Shown piece after piece: positions 57,784 to 64,000 of a stretch of 64,000 bases of DNA. The translations under genes and the position numbers were made by a program. The stretch's first letter is position 1, and each line of letters starts with the position of its first letter. Under the pieces are notes generated by a model that saw nothing but the letters and a program-made list of their open reading frames with translations, had not been told where the DNA came from and searched no databases. The stretch comes from Arthrobacter pigmenti (GTDB lineage Bacteria > Actinomycetota > Actinomycetes > Actinomycetales > Micrococcaceae): contig NZ_JAATJL010000001.1 of the NCBI RefSeq assembly GCF_011927905.1, forward strand, positions 2,728,001 through 2,792,000, read 5' to 3'.

Positions 57784-59133
57784 ATGAGCACGGCATCGCG
57801 AAAGCCCACGGCACGTCTTCTCACCAAGCCTGTGCTCGCCTGGGCATCCTGGGATTGGGGATCGGCCGCGTTCAACGCCGTAATGACCACCTTCGTCTTC
57901 ACCGTGTACCTGACCTCGGACGCCTTCGGCGGCGAGACCTACGCTTCCGAAGTTCTGGGCTGGGGTCTTGCGGTTGCCGGCCTGCTGATTGCCCTGCTTG
58001 CGCCGGTGACCGGTCAACGCTCAGACGTCGGAGGCCGCCGGAAGCTTTGGCTGGGAGTCAACAGCCTCGTCGTCGCGCTCCTGACCGCGATGTGTTTCTT
58101 TGTCTTCCCGAGGCCCGAACTGCTTATCTTCGGCGTTGCCCTCATCGCGGCCGCAAACATCTTCTTCGAGTTTGCCGGCGTGAACTACAACGCCATGCTC
58201 GCCCAGATCTCCACACCGCACAGCGTGGGGCGAATCAGCGGGTTCGGTTGGGCGATGGGTTACGTCGGCGGGATTGTTGCGCTGATTATTGTGCTGATCG
58301 CGTTTGTGCAGCCGGTGGTTGACTGGTTCGGATCGAACACTGCCGACGGCCTGAACATCCGCCTGGTTGCCGTGTTCTCCGCGCTCTGGTTCCTTGCGTT
58401 CGCGCTTCCGGTCATGTTTGCGGTGCCCGAGATTCCGCGCCAGGAACGTGCGGACAAACTGGGGTTCCTCGCCTCCTATGAGCTGCTCTTCCGCCGCATC
58501 AAGGCGATCTACCGCACCAGCCCGCACACCATCTTCTTCCTGCTCGCGAGTGCGATCTTCCGCGACGGCCTGGCGGCAGTCTTCACCTTCGGCGGGATCA
58601 TCGCTGCGGGGACCTTCGGATTCGAGCTCAGCGAGGTGATCCTCTTCGCCATCGTGGGAAATGTGATTGCCGCAATCGGTGCGGTGATCGGCGGATTCTT
58701 CGATGACCGCGTCGGCCCCAAGCTGGTCATCATCGTCTCGCTGATCGGGCTGCTCATCGCCGGGACCGCGGTCTTGGTGCTGGGCGCATCGACTTACGAG
58801 GTGTTTGGCGTCCAGTGGACCGGCGACACCACGTTCTGGGTGTTCGGGTTGATGCTGACCCTGTTTGTGGGTCCGGCGCAAGCGTCCTCCCGGGCATACC
58901 TGGCCCGACTCTCCCCGCGGGGCGAGGAGGGTGAAATGTTCGGGCTCTACGCGACCACCGGCCGCGCCGTCAGCTTCCTCGCGCCGGCCCTGTTCTCGCT
59001 CTTCATCGGGATCTACGGTGAACAGCGCTTCGGGATTATCGGCATCCTCGTGGTGCTGTTCGCCGGACTGCTGGTGCTGCTCCCGGTGAAGCCGCCCGCG
59101 AAGGTGGCGCCCGCCGTCGTACCCGCGCCCTGA
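57784..59133 (+). CDS. MFS transporter, UMF1/Atg22-like
   Basis: 449 aa, twelve helices. The front PVLAWASWDWGSAAFNAVMTTFVFTVYL is the UMF1/Atg22 signature (W-x-x-Y/W-D-W/F-x-x-S/A). GQRSDVGGRRKLWL is the MFS loop 2-3 motif. The cargo of bacterial members is unknown; the yeast homologue exports amino acids from the vacuole. The ATG at 57784 is preferred over 57775 because a -10 box sits at leaderless spacing. It is convergent with dcd, with a palindromic repeat between them. Confidence 0.85.
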   Translation: MSTASRKPTARLLTKPVLAWASWDWGSAAFNAVMTTFVFTVYLTSDAFGGETYASEVLGWGLAVAGLLIALLAPVTGQRSDVGGRRKLWLGVNSLVVALLTAMCFFVFPRPELLIFGVALIAAANIFFEFAGVNYNAMLAQISTPHSVGRISGFGWAMGYVGGIVALIIVLIAFVQPVVDWFGSNTADGLNIRLVAVFSALWFLAFALPVMFAVPEIPRQERADKLGFLASYELLFRRIKAIYRTSPHTIFFLLASAIFRDGLAAVFTFGGIIAAGTFGFELSEVILFAIVGNVIAAIGAVIGGFFDDRVGPKLVIIVSLIGLLIAGTAVLVLGASTYEVFGVQWTGDTTFWVFGLMLTLFVGPAQASSRAYLARLSPRGEEGEMFGLYATTGRAVSFLAPALFSLFIGIYGEQRFGIIGILVVLFAGLLVLLPVKPPAKVAPAVVPAP

Positions 59134-59140
59134 CTACACG

Positions 59141-59218
59141 GGAACAAGCTGGACAGGCCCGGGAGTAACCTGGAAAAGGGTGAGGGAAATGCCCCTCACC
59201 TTTGTCCAGATTACTCCC
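59141..59218. repeat. intergenic palindromic repeat, family 2 copy B
   Basis: GGGAGTAACCTGGA (59161-59174) pairs with TCCAGATTACTCCC (59205-59218), and GGGTGAGGG with CCCCTCACC forms the inner stem: a near-perfect hairpin of about 25 pairs. A further partial copy of the left arm (AACAAGCTGGA) precedes it, as in the copy at 11829-11905. It lies between two convergent genes and may also terminate them. Confidence 0.75.
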
Positions 59219-59245
59219 CCACGGCGACGGCGGAACGTGAGGAAT

Positions 59246-59869
59246 CTAGGCGTGAGGCACTGACGCGGGTACCTCGGCGCCGGCCTCCTCGTCGCGGATA
59301 GAGGTCCGGTGGAAGTTCAGGTGGCTCCGCGACGCCGTCGGGCCACGCTGCCCCTGGTAACGGTTGCCGTACGCACCCGTGCCGTAGGAGTGCTCAGCCG
59401 GTGAGGTGAGCTTGAAGAAGCAGAGCTGCCCGATTTTCGAGCCCGGCCACAGCTTGATGGGGAGGGTTGCCATGTTGGAAAGCTCGAGCGTGACGTGGCC
59501 GGAGAACCCCGGGTCAATGAAACCGGCGGTGGAGTGGGTCAGCAGGCCGAGCCGCCCAAGGGATGATTTGCCCTCAAGGCGGGCGGCGACGTCGTCGGGA
59601 AGTGTCACCTGCTCATAGGTGGAGCCGAGGACAAACTCGCCCGGGTGCAGGATGAAGGGCTCGTCCGCGGCGACCTCCACGAGCCTGGTCAGTTCCGGCT
59701 GGTCCTCTGCCGGGTCGATGTGCGCGTACTTGTGATTGTCGAACAGGCGGAAAAACCGGTCGATGCGCACGTCCACGCTCGAGGGCTGGACCATCTCGGG
59801 ATCGAACGGATCGAGCGCGATGCGCCGGTTGACAATTTCGGTTCGGATGTCGCGGTCGGAGATCAGCAC
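59246..59869 (-). CDS. dcd: dCTP deaminase
   Basis: 207 aa homotrimeric nucleotide enzyme. The Dcd motifs are clear: [62 protein letters not shown] and the C-terminal [11 protein letters not shown]. It turns dCTP into dUTP; some actinobacterial Dcd proteins also hydrolyse it to dUMP, which cannot be told here. The C-terminus is about 15 residues longer than usual. GTG start with TATTTT 6 nt upstream and no Shine-Dalgarno. It lies 21 nt behind kynA. Confidence 0.94.
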   Translation of the reverse strand: MLISDRDIRTEIVNRRIALDPFDPEMVQPSSVDVRIDRFFRLFDNHKYAHIDPAEDQPELTRLVEVAADEPFILHPGEFVLGSTYEQVTLPDDVAARLEGKSSLGRLGLLTHSTAGFIDPGFSGHVTLELSNMATLPIKLWPGSKIGQLCFFKLTSPAEHSYGTGAYGNRYQGQRGPTASRSHLNFHRTSIRDEEAGAEVPASVPHA

Positions 59870-59875
59870 CGTCTA

Positions 59876-59881
59876 AAAATA
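59876..59881 (-). promoter_or_regulatory. putative leaderless -10 box of dcd
   Basis: TATTTT on the minus strand 6 nt before the GTG, in the 21-nt gap behind kynA; it suggests a promoter separate from kynA. Confidence 0.5.
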
Positions 59882-59890
59882 CCGCACCGG

Positions 59891-60745
59891 CTACTTCCCG
59901 ATCTCCGTTCTTACGGCGAACAGCTCCGGGAAGAAGGTCAGCTCCAGCGCCCGCTGCAGGAATCCGACGCCGGATGATCCGCCGGTGCCGCTCTTGTGGC
60001 CGATGGTGCGCTCCACGGTTTTGAGATGGCGGAACCGCCAGAGCTGGAAGTTGTCCTCCAGGTCCACCAGTTCTTCGCACGCCTCGTAGACGTCCCAGTG
60101 CTCGGCGGCGTGCTCATACACCAGCTTGTACACCTGGACCAGACCGGGGTTGAACTCGTGAGCCTGTGTGACGTCGCGGTGGAGCAGTTCGTCCGGAACA
60201 GCGTACCCGCGGCGGTGCAGGTAGCGGACGAACTCGTCGTAGATACTTGTCTCACCCAGCAGGCCGGACAGGAGCTCAAGTGCCTGGGGATCGCTCTCGA
60301 ACACCTGCAGCATCCCGGCGTTCTTGTTACCCAGCAGGAACTCCACCGCGCGGTACTGGTAGGACTGGAAACCGCTGGCCGCCTGCAGCGAACCGCGGAA
60401 ATCCGCGTATTCCGACGGCGTCAGCGTCGCCAGCACTGACCATTGCTCGGTGAGGGAGCGCTGGATGTGCTTGATCCGGGCGATGCCCTTCATCGCTGCC
60501 CGCAGATCGTCCTCCCGCAGGCGCTTCCGCACGGCACCCAGCTCATGCAGCACCAGTTTCAGCCAGAGCTCGGAGGTCTGGTGCTGGATGATGAACAGCA
60601 TCTCGTCGTGGTGCTCGGGCCGGCTCACGGGATGCTGCGCGCTGAGCAGTTGATCGAGCGCGAGGTAGGAGCCGTAGGTCATCTTCCCTGAGAAATCCTT
60701 CTCGATGCCCTCTTCGAGTTCTCTGGTGTTCCGTTCGACGCTCAT
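59891..60745 (-). CDS. kynA: tryptophan 2,3-dioxygenase
   Basis: 284 aa haem dioxygenase that opens tryptophan to N-formylkynurenine. Seen: MTYGSYLALDQLLSAQHPVS, HDEMLFIIQHQTSELWLKLVLHEL, SGFQSYQYRAVEFLLGNKN, and the haem-ligand His region LWRFRHLKTVERTIGHKSGTGGSSGVGFL. No other kynurenine-pathway gene is in the window. The ATG at 60745 has TACGCT 7 nt upstream, so leaderless transcription is likely. It is divergent from the protease gene. Confidence 0.95.
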   Translation of the reverse strand: MSVERNTRELEEGIEKDFSGKMTYGSYLALDQLLSAQHPVSRPEHHDEMLFIIQHQTSELWLKLVLHELGAVRKRLREDDLRAAMKGIARIKHIQRSLTEQWSVLATLTPSEYADFRGSLQAASGFQSYQYRAVEFLLGNKNAGMLQVFESDPQALELLSGLLGETSIYDEFVRYLHRRGYAVPDELLHRDVTQAHEFNPGLVQVYKLVYEHAAEHWDVYEACEELVDLEDNFQLWRFRHLKTVERTIGHKSGTGGSSGVGFLQRALELTFFPELFAVRTEIGK

Positions 60746-60752
60746 GGTTATC

Positions 60753-60758
60753 AGCGTA
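60753..60758 (-). promoter_or_regulatory. putative leaderless -10 box of kynA
   Basis: TACGCT on the minus strand, 7 nt before the ATG at 60745. Confidence 0.5.
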
Positions 60759-60836
60759 GCGACCCGGCCGGTTTAGCGGGGTCCATTGAAACCGTCAGTG
60801 GCGGCCACTACGTTTGACCCAACCTCAGGAGGACGC

Positions 60837-61907
60837 ATGGGCGAAGGCCGAACAGAACCACAGCAGGTGCATTGCAGCATCGTTCCACCGTATTTGCTGG
60901 CGAGGCTGGCAAGTCTGGAGGATCCCGATCATCAGGCGGCGGCTGCCGCGGCGCGGCGGGCACTGGTACAGCTTGATCCGTTGCGTGCCGCCCGTGCGGC
61001 CGCGCCCACTGAGCCTCCGCGCGGAGCGGGCACCGCCGTCGTCCTCGCCCTTCGCCGCACTATTTCCGACGCCGGCGGCACCCAGACGCTGCCGGGCGAG
61101 GCTGTGCGGCGGGAGGGGGATCCACCCACCGGCGATGTCGCGGTGGACGAGGCCTACTCTGGCCTGGGCGCCACCTATGACCTGTTCGGCGAGGTGTACG
61201 GAAGGTCCTCGATCGACGACGCCGGGCATCCGCTGAACGCCACTGTGCACTATGGCGAAGCGTACGACAACGCGTTCTGGGACGGTTCCCGCATGGTCTT
61301 CGGGGACGGCGACGGAGAGGTGTTTGGCCGCTTCACCTCCTCGATCACCGTGATCAGCCACGAACTCACGCACGGGTTCACCCAGTACACGTCCAACCTG
61401 CGGTACCAGGGCCAGGCGGGGGCTTTGAACGAGTCCATTTCGGATGTCTTCGGCGTGCTGGTGGAGCAGCGCGAGCTGGGCCAGTCGGCTGATGCCGCGA
61501 GCTGGCTCGTGGGTGAAGGAATTTTCACGGACAAGGTGCAGGGCCGCGCGCTTCGCTCGCTCAAGGCGCCGGGCACAGCGTACGACGACGACGTGCTGGG
61601 CAAGGATCCTCAACCCGGCACAATGGCCGATTACGTGGAGACAACCTCGGACAACGGTGGCGTGCACATCAACTCCGGCATTCCGAACCACGCTTTCTAC
61701 ATCGCTGCGACGCGGCTCGGCGGGCGCGCCTGGGAGGGCGTTGGCCGGGTCTGGTACGACGCCGCGACCGGGGGACAAGTGCCAGTGGACTGTGATTTCG
61801 CACTGTTCGCGCAGGTAACGGTCGATGCCGCGGTGCAGCGCTACGGCGACGGCTCGTCCGAAGCTGAGGTTGTGGACTACGCATGGCGGGAGGTGGGCGT
61901 GCTGTGA
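60837..61907 (+). CDS. protealysin-like M4 metallopeptidase
   Basis: 356 aa without signal peptide. The short propeptide has HCSIVPPYLLARLA, the Cys/PPxY precursor motif of protealysin-like proteases. The catalytic domain has HELTH (175-179) and the third zinc ligand Glu199 in NESISDVFG, and GVHINSGIPNHAFY further on. Such proteases are smaller than thermolysin and often stay in or leave the cell without a Sec signal. AGGAGGACGC precedes the ATG at 60837. The stop overlaps the inhibitor gene as GTGA. Confidence 0.93.
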   Translation: MGEGRTEPQQVHCSIVPPYLLARLASLEDPDHQAAAAAARRALVQLDPLRAARAAAPTEPPRGAGTAVVLALRRTISDAGGTQTLPGEAVRREGDPPTGDVAVDEAYSGLGATYDLFGEVYGRSSIDDAGHPLNATVHYGEAYDNAFWDGSRMVFGDGDGEVFGRFTSSITVISHELTHGFTQYTSNLRYQGQAGALNESISDVFGVLVEQRELGQSADAASWLVGEGIFTDKVQGRALRSLKAPGTAYDDDVLGKDPQPGTMADYVETTSDNGGVHINSGIPNHAFYIAATRLGGRAWEGVGRVWYDAATGGQVPVDCDFALFAQVTVDAAVQRYGDGSSEAEVVDYAWREVGVL

Positions 61908-62197
61908 CCCGGATTGTGGTCTCGCGTTCCGGCGGATTTGCGGGCATCACCCGGACCTGGAGCGTTGACGTGAGCAGCGACGAAGCGCAGGAGCGGTGGC
62001 TGCCGCTGCTGGACCAGGTGGAGGACTTCGACGATGATGCCCAACGTGACCGCTACGTGTACCGGATCAGCGTCGGGTACCGGGAAGTCACGGTGACCGA
62101 AAGCGCCGTTCAGGGGCCGTGGAAGGAGCTAGTTGAGCGCGTCAAGGATGAATCCGTTGCAGGGTCACAGGGTGCGGACTGGCGGGATGACGAGTAG
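61904..62197 (+). CDS. protealysin inhibitor, emfourin type
   Basis: 97 aa. The start TRIVVSRSGGFAGITRTWSVD matches emfourin, a small protein inhibitor that blocks protealysin-like M4 proteases and is usually encoded right beside them. GTG start at 61904, overlapping the protease stop by 4 nt, so enzyme and inhibitor are co-translated. No signal peptide, in keeping with a cytoplasmic safeguard. The open frame to 61883 adds residues inside the protease gene and is rejected. Confidence 0.85.
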   Translation: MTRIVVSRSGGFAGITRTWSVDVSSDEAQERWLPLLDQVEDFDDDAQRDRYVYRISVGYREVTVTESAVQGPWKELVERVKDESVAGSQGADWRDDE

Positions 62198-62305
62198 TAG
62201 CGGCCTGCCGTTTGGCCGGTTATGTTCGCCGGTCGTGCTCGTCGGTCATGGAGCGTGAGTGCCGTTGGGATGTTGTAGTGTTTATGGAGCGGTTCAGGCC
62301 GCTGT

Positions 62306-62379
62306 GCGGGCGTAGCTCAATGGTAGAGCGCTAGCTTCCCAAGCTCGATACGCGGGTTCGATTCCCGTCGCCCGCTCCA
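62306..62379 (+). tRNA. tRNA-Gly (anticodon CCC)
   Basis: A 71-nt cloverleaf plus encoded CCA. The acceptor GCGGGCG pairs with CGCCCGC. The D-arm GCTC-AATGGTA-GAGC and T-arm GCGGG-TTCGATT-CCCGT are standard. The anticodon loop TTCCCAA gives CCC. The anticodon stem has one mismatch (CTAGC against GCTCG). Confidence 0.95.
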
Positions 62380-62404
62380 CGATTACTTGCATCAGCTCAG
62401 GCAC

Positions 62405-62746
62405 TCACTCAACTCCTGAGCGCGGCCCAAACATGATCACCGCAACACCCGCCACACAGATGGCGCACCCGATCACGTCCCAGCGGTCGGGGCGGAAGCC
62501 GTCGAGCACCATCCCCCACACCAGCGATCCGACCACGAAGACGCCGCCGTAGGCTGCGAGAATGCGGCCAAAATTCGCATCCGGCTGCAGCGTAGCCACG
62601 AAACCGTACGCGCCGAGGGCCATGACGCCGAGTCCCGCCCACCACCACGGCTGGCCCTCGCGGACGCTCTGCCAGATGAGCCAGGCGCCACCAATCTCAG
62701 CCAGCGCGGCAACGGCGAACAGAACCACAACCAGGAGCACACTCAT
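62405..62746 (-). CDS. YnfA family (UPF0060) small membrane protein
   Basis: 113 aa, four helices ([60 protein letters not shown] and [20 protein letters not shown]). The conserved AEIGGAWL and [11 protein letters not shown] motifs define YnfA. It resembles small multidrug transporters. The ATG at 62746 has TACGGT 7 nt upstream; the longer frame to 62878 runs across palindromic repeats and is rejected. Confidence 0.9.
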   Translation of the reverse strand: MSVLLVVVLFAVAALAEIGGAWLIWQSVREGQPWWWAGLGVMALGAYGFVATLQPDANFGRILAAYGGVFVVGSLVWGMVLDGFRPDRWDVIGCAICVAGVAVIMFGPRSGVE

Positions 62747-62753
62747 GCAGCTC

Positions 62754-62759
62754 ACCGTA
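62754..62759 (-). promoter_or_regulatory. putative leaderless -10 box of the ynfA-like gene
   Basis: TACGGT on the minus strand, 7 nt before the ATG at 62746. Confidence 0.45.
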
Positions 62760-62769
62760 CGCGGCGACG

Positions 62770-62873
62770 GGACATCCACCGAACCCGCGCCAGCGGGATA
62801 TCCCAGCGAAATCGGCGGTTCACCGGGATAGTCCGGACAGTCCCATTGAGAATCCGGGTTCGACGGGATATCC
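62770..62873. repeat. nested palindrome with repeated CGGGATATCC units
   Basis: GGACATCCACCGAACCCG (62770-62787) and CGGGTTCGACGGGATATCC (62855-62873) are near inverses. Inside lie GGGATATCCC (62794-62803), a perfect palindrome, and GGGATAGTCC. It lies between the ynfA-like and MFS genes, both leftward. Confidence 0.65.
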
Positions 62874-62899
62874 ATCAAGTTCGCAGGAATGGGCCCGAA

Positions 62900-64000
62900 C
62901 TAACCGGCCTGCACCTTCGGCACGATGGCAACCAGCCGGCGTCGTTCGTGTGGTGCCGGAGTCCACCGGAAGCGCACGGTGAGTTGGCCGCGCCGGGCAA
63001 GCACGACGGCGATAGCCCCTGCTGCGAGTACAGGCACGCCTCCCGCGATCAGCAGGGTAGTCTGCGCCCCGATGTTCTCGGCCAGCCAGCCAATCATCGG
63101 TCCGCCCACGGCCTGCCCTCCGATGAGGACCATCATGTAGAGGCTCATCACCCGGCCCCTGATCGCCACGTTCGTGGAAACCTGGACCAACTGGTTGGCG
63201 CCGGTGACGAACCAGAGACTTCCGACTCCGGCGAAGAACATCAGCACGGTGAAGGCGAACTGGTTCGGAACGTACGCAGCCAGTGCCATGAATCCGCCGA
63301 AGGCCGTCATACCGCCCAGCACGCCGCGAAGCCGAAGTTGTGTGCGCCGGGTGGAGGCGAGTGCACCCACAAGGGCTCCGGTTGCCAGCGCCGTGTTGAG
63401 CAGCCCGTAACCTCCGGCGCCGGAATGAAACACGCTGTCGGCAAAAGCTGCCATGAGCACTGGCGTGCTCAACGCGAAAATGGCCACGAAACCGGCGGCG
63501 ACCGTGCACCAGAGGATGGGCGGCTTGCTGACCAGATAGCGGGCGCCCTGCCGGAGCTGCCCCTTGGTCCTCGGCGCAGGTGCCACGGTGTTCAGCTGGT
63601 CGGTGCGAAGCCTGTACAGGGTGAACACCGTATAGGTGCAGGCAAGCGCGTTGATGGCGAACGCCCAGCCGCCGCCAACCGCCACGATGAGGATGCCGCT
63701 GACAGCAGGTCCGACCATGGCGCCGAGCTGGAAGACCGAGGAGTTGAGGCTGATCGCGTTGCGCAGGTAGGTGGGACCAACCAGGTCATTGACGAAGACC
63801 TGCCTTGCCGGAGCATCCACGACGGTAACGAGGCCGATCACAAAAGCGATGACGTAGACGTGCCACACCTGGATGAGTCCGGTGAGGGCCAGGACGGCCA
63901 TTGCCGTTGCCATGAGCGCGGCGATGCTTTGGGTGATGATGAGGAGCAGCCGCTTCGGATAGCGATCGGCCACCACCCCGCCCCACGGACCAAGCAGAAG
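62900..64000 (-). CDS. MFS transporter, EntS-like (partial, 5' end outside window)
   Basis: 366 codons are present; the frame is open to the right edge and continues as LLLGPWGGVVADRYPKRLLL, the loop 2-3 region of the MFS fold (G-x-x-A-D-R-x-x-K-R). At least ten helices are visible. The pattern DAPARQVFVNDLVGPTYLRNAISLNSS is characteristic of the EntS/MFS_3 group, which exports siderophores or drugs. The N-terminal two helices lie outside the window. No regulator is visible. Confidence 0.88.
   Translation of the reverse strand, partial: LLLGPWGGVVADRYPKRLLLIITQSIAALMATAMAVLALTGLIQVWHVYVIAFVIGLVTVVDAPARQVFVNDLVGPTYLRNAISLNSSVFQLGAMVGPAVSGILIVAVGGGWAFAINALACTYTVFTLYRLRTDQLNTVAPAPRTKGQLRQGARYLVSKPPILWCTVAAGFVAIFALSTPVLMAAFADSVFHSGAGGYGLLNTALATGALVGALASTRRTQLRLRGVLGGMTAFGGFMALAAYVPNQFAFTVLMFFAGVGSLWFVTGANQLVQVSTNVAIRGRVMSLYMMVLIGGQAVGGPMIGWLAENIGAQTTLLIAGGVPVLAAGAIAVVLARRGQLTVRFRWTPAPHERRRLVAIVPKVQAG

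Overview
The window is about 64 kb of G+C-rich DNA from an actinobacterium, most likely a member of the Micrococcaceae (Arthrobacter or a close relative). The grounds are: a dnaK-grpE-dnaJ-hspR cluster with HAIR-type operators, a DUF3073 protein, a SAM-IV riboswitch before metZ, many GTG starts, and many genes whose start codon lies only 6-8 nt behind a TANNNT -10 box (leaderless transcription). No insertion sequence, phage gene, rRNA or CRISPR array was seen. The genus assignment is inference; no database was searched.

Layout. 1-5.4 kb: edge of a DUF3073 gene, a septum-formation-type membrane protein, the ClpB disaggregase with its own HAIR site, and a VOC protein. 5.4-13.6 kb: an unknown membrane protein, the 3' stump of an acetyltransferase gene, an aldo/keto reductase, a lipoprotein-type penicillin-binding protein, a YccF protein, a NagZ-like glycosidase and a DEAD-box RNA helicase. 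13.9-20.1 kb: an M20 amidohydrolase, trmB, a DinB-like protein, a four-gene regulator/ABC-exporter operon and a DUF4287/DUF5655 protein. 20.1-25.8 kb: a PspA-like coiled-coil protein with a membrane partner, then hspR, dnaJ, grpE and dnaK. HspR probably represses both dnaK and clpB. 26-30.3 kb: an accessory island with two WXG-type proteins facing each other, each with its own small partner genes.

30.5-44.5 kb: an MMPL exporter with a divergent MarR regulator, a methyltransferase, a phytoene-desaturase-like oxidoreductase, a low-molecular-weight phosphatase, a DHA2 drug exporter, a Phd/PIN toxin-antitoxin pair, a TetR-controlled epimerase/LysE pair, and the folate branch (a P-loop kinase-PabB fusion, then PabC). 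44.6-47.7 kb: a SAM-IV riboswitch driving rhodanese and metZ, a Glu/Pro-repeat lipoprotein and an ECF sigma factor. 47.8-50.9 kb: a thiamine-type ECF transporter under a TPP riboswitch. 51-57.6 kb: a complete Mrp/Mnh cation antiporter operon (A/B fusion, C, D, E, F, G). 57.8-64 kb: an Atg22-like transporter, dcd, tryptophan 2,3-dioxygenase, a protealysin-like protease with its emfourin inhibitor, tRNA-Gly(CCC), a YnfA protein and a truncated MFS gene.

The most unusual features are structural. At least nine intergenic spaces hold long nested palindromes. Two pairs of these are homologous, so there are at least two repeat families, and a tenth palindromic segment sits in frame inside trmB. The paired WXG locus and the kinase-PabB fusion are the best candidates for under-described protein biology. 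All starts were re-chosen where a Shine-Dalgarno or a leaderless -10 box argued for it.
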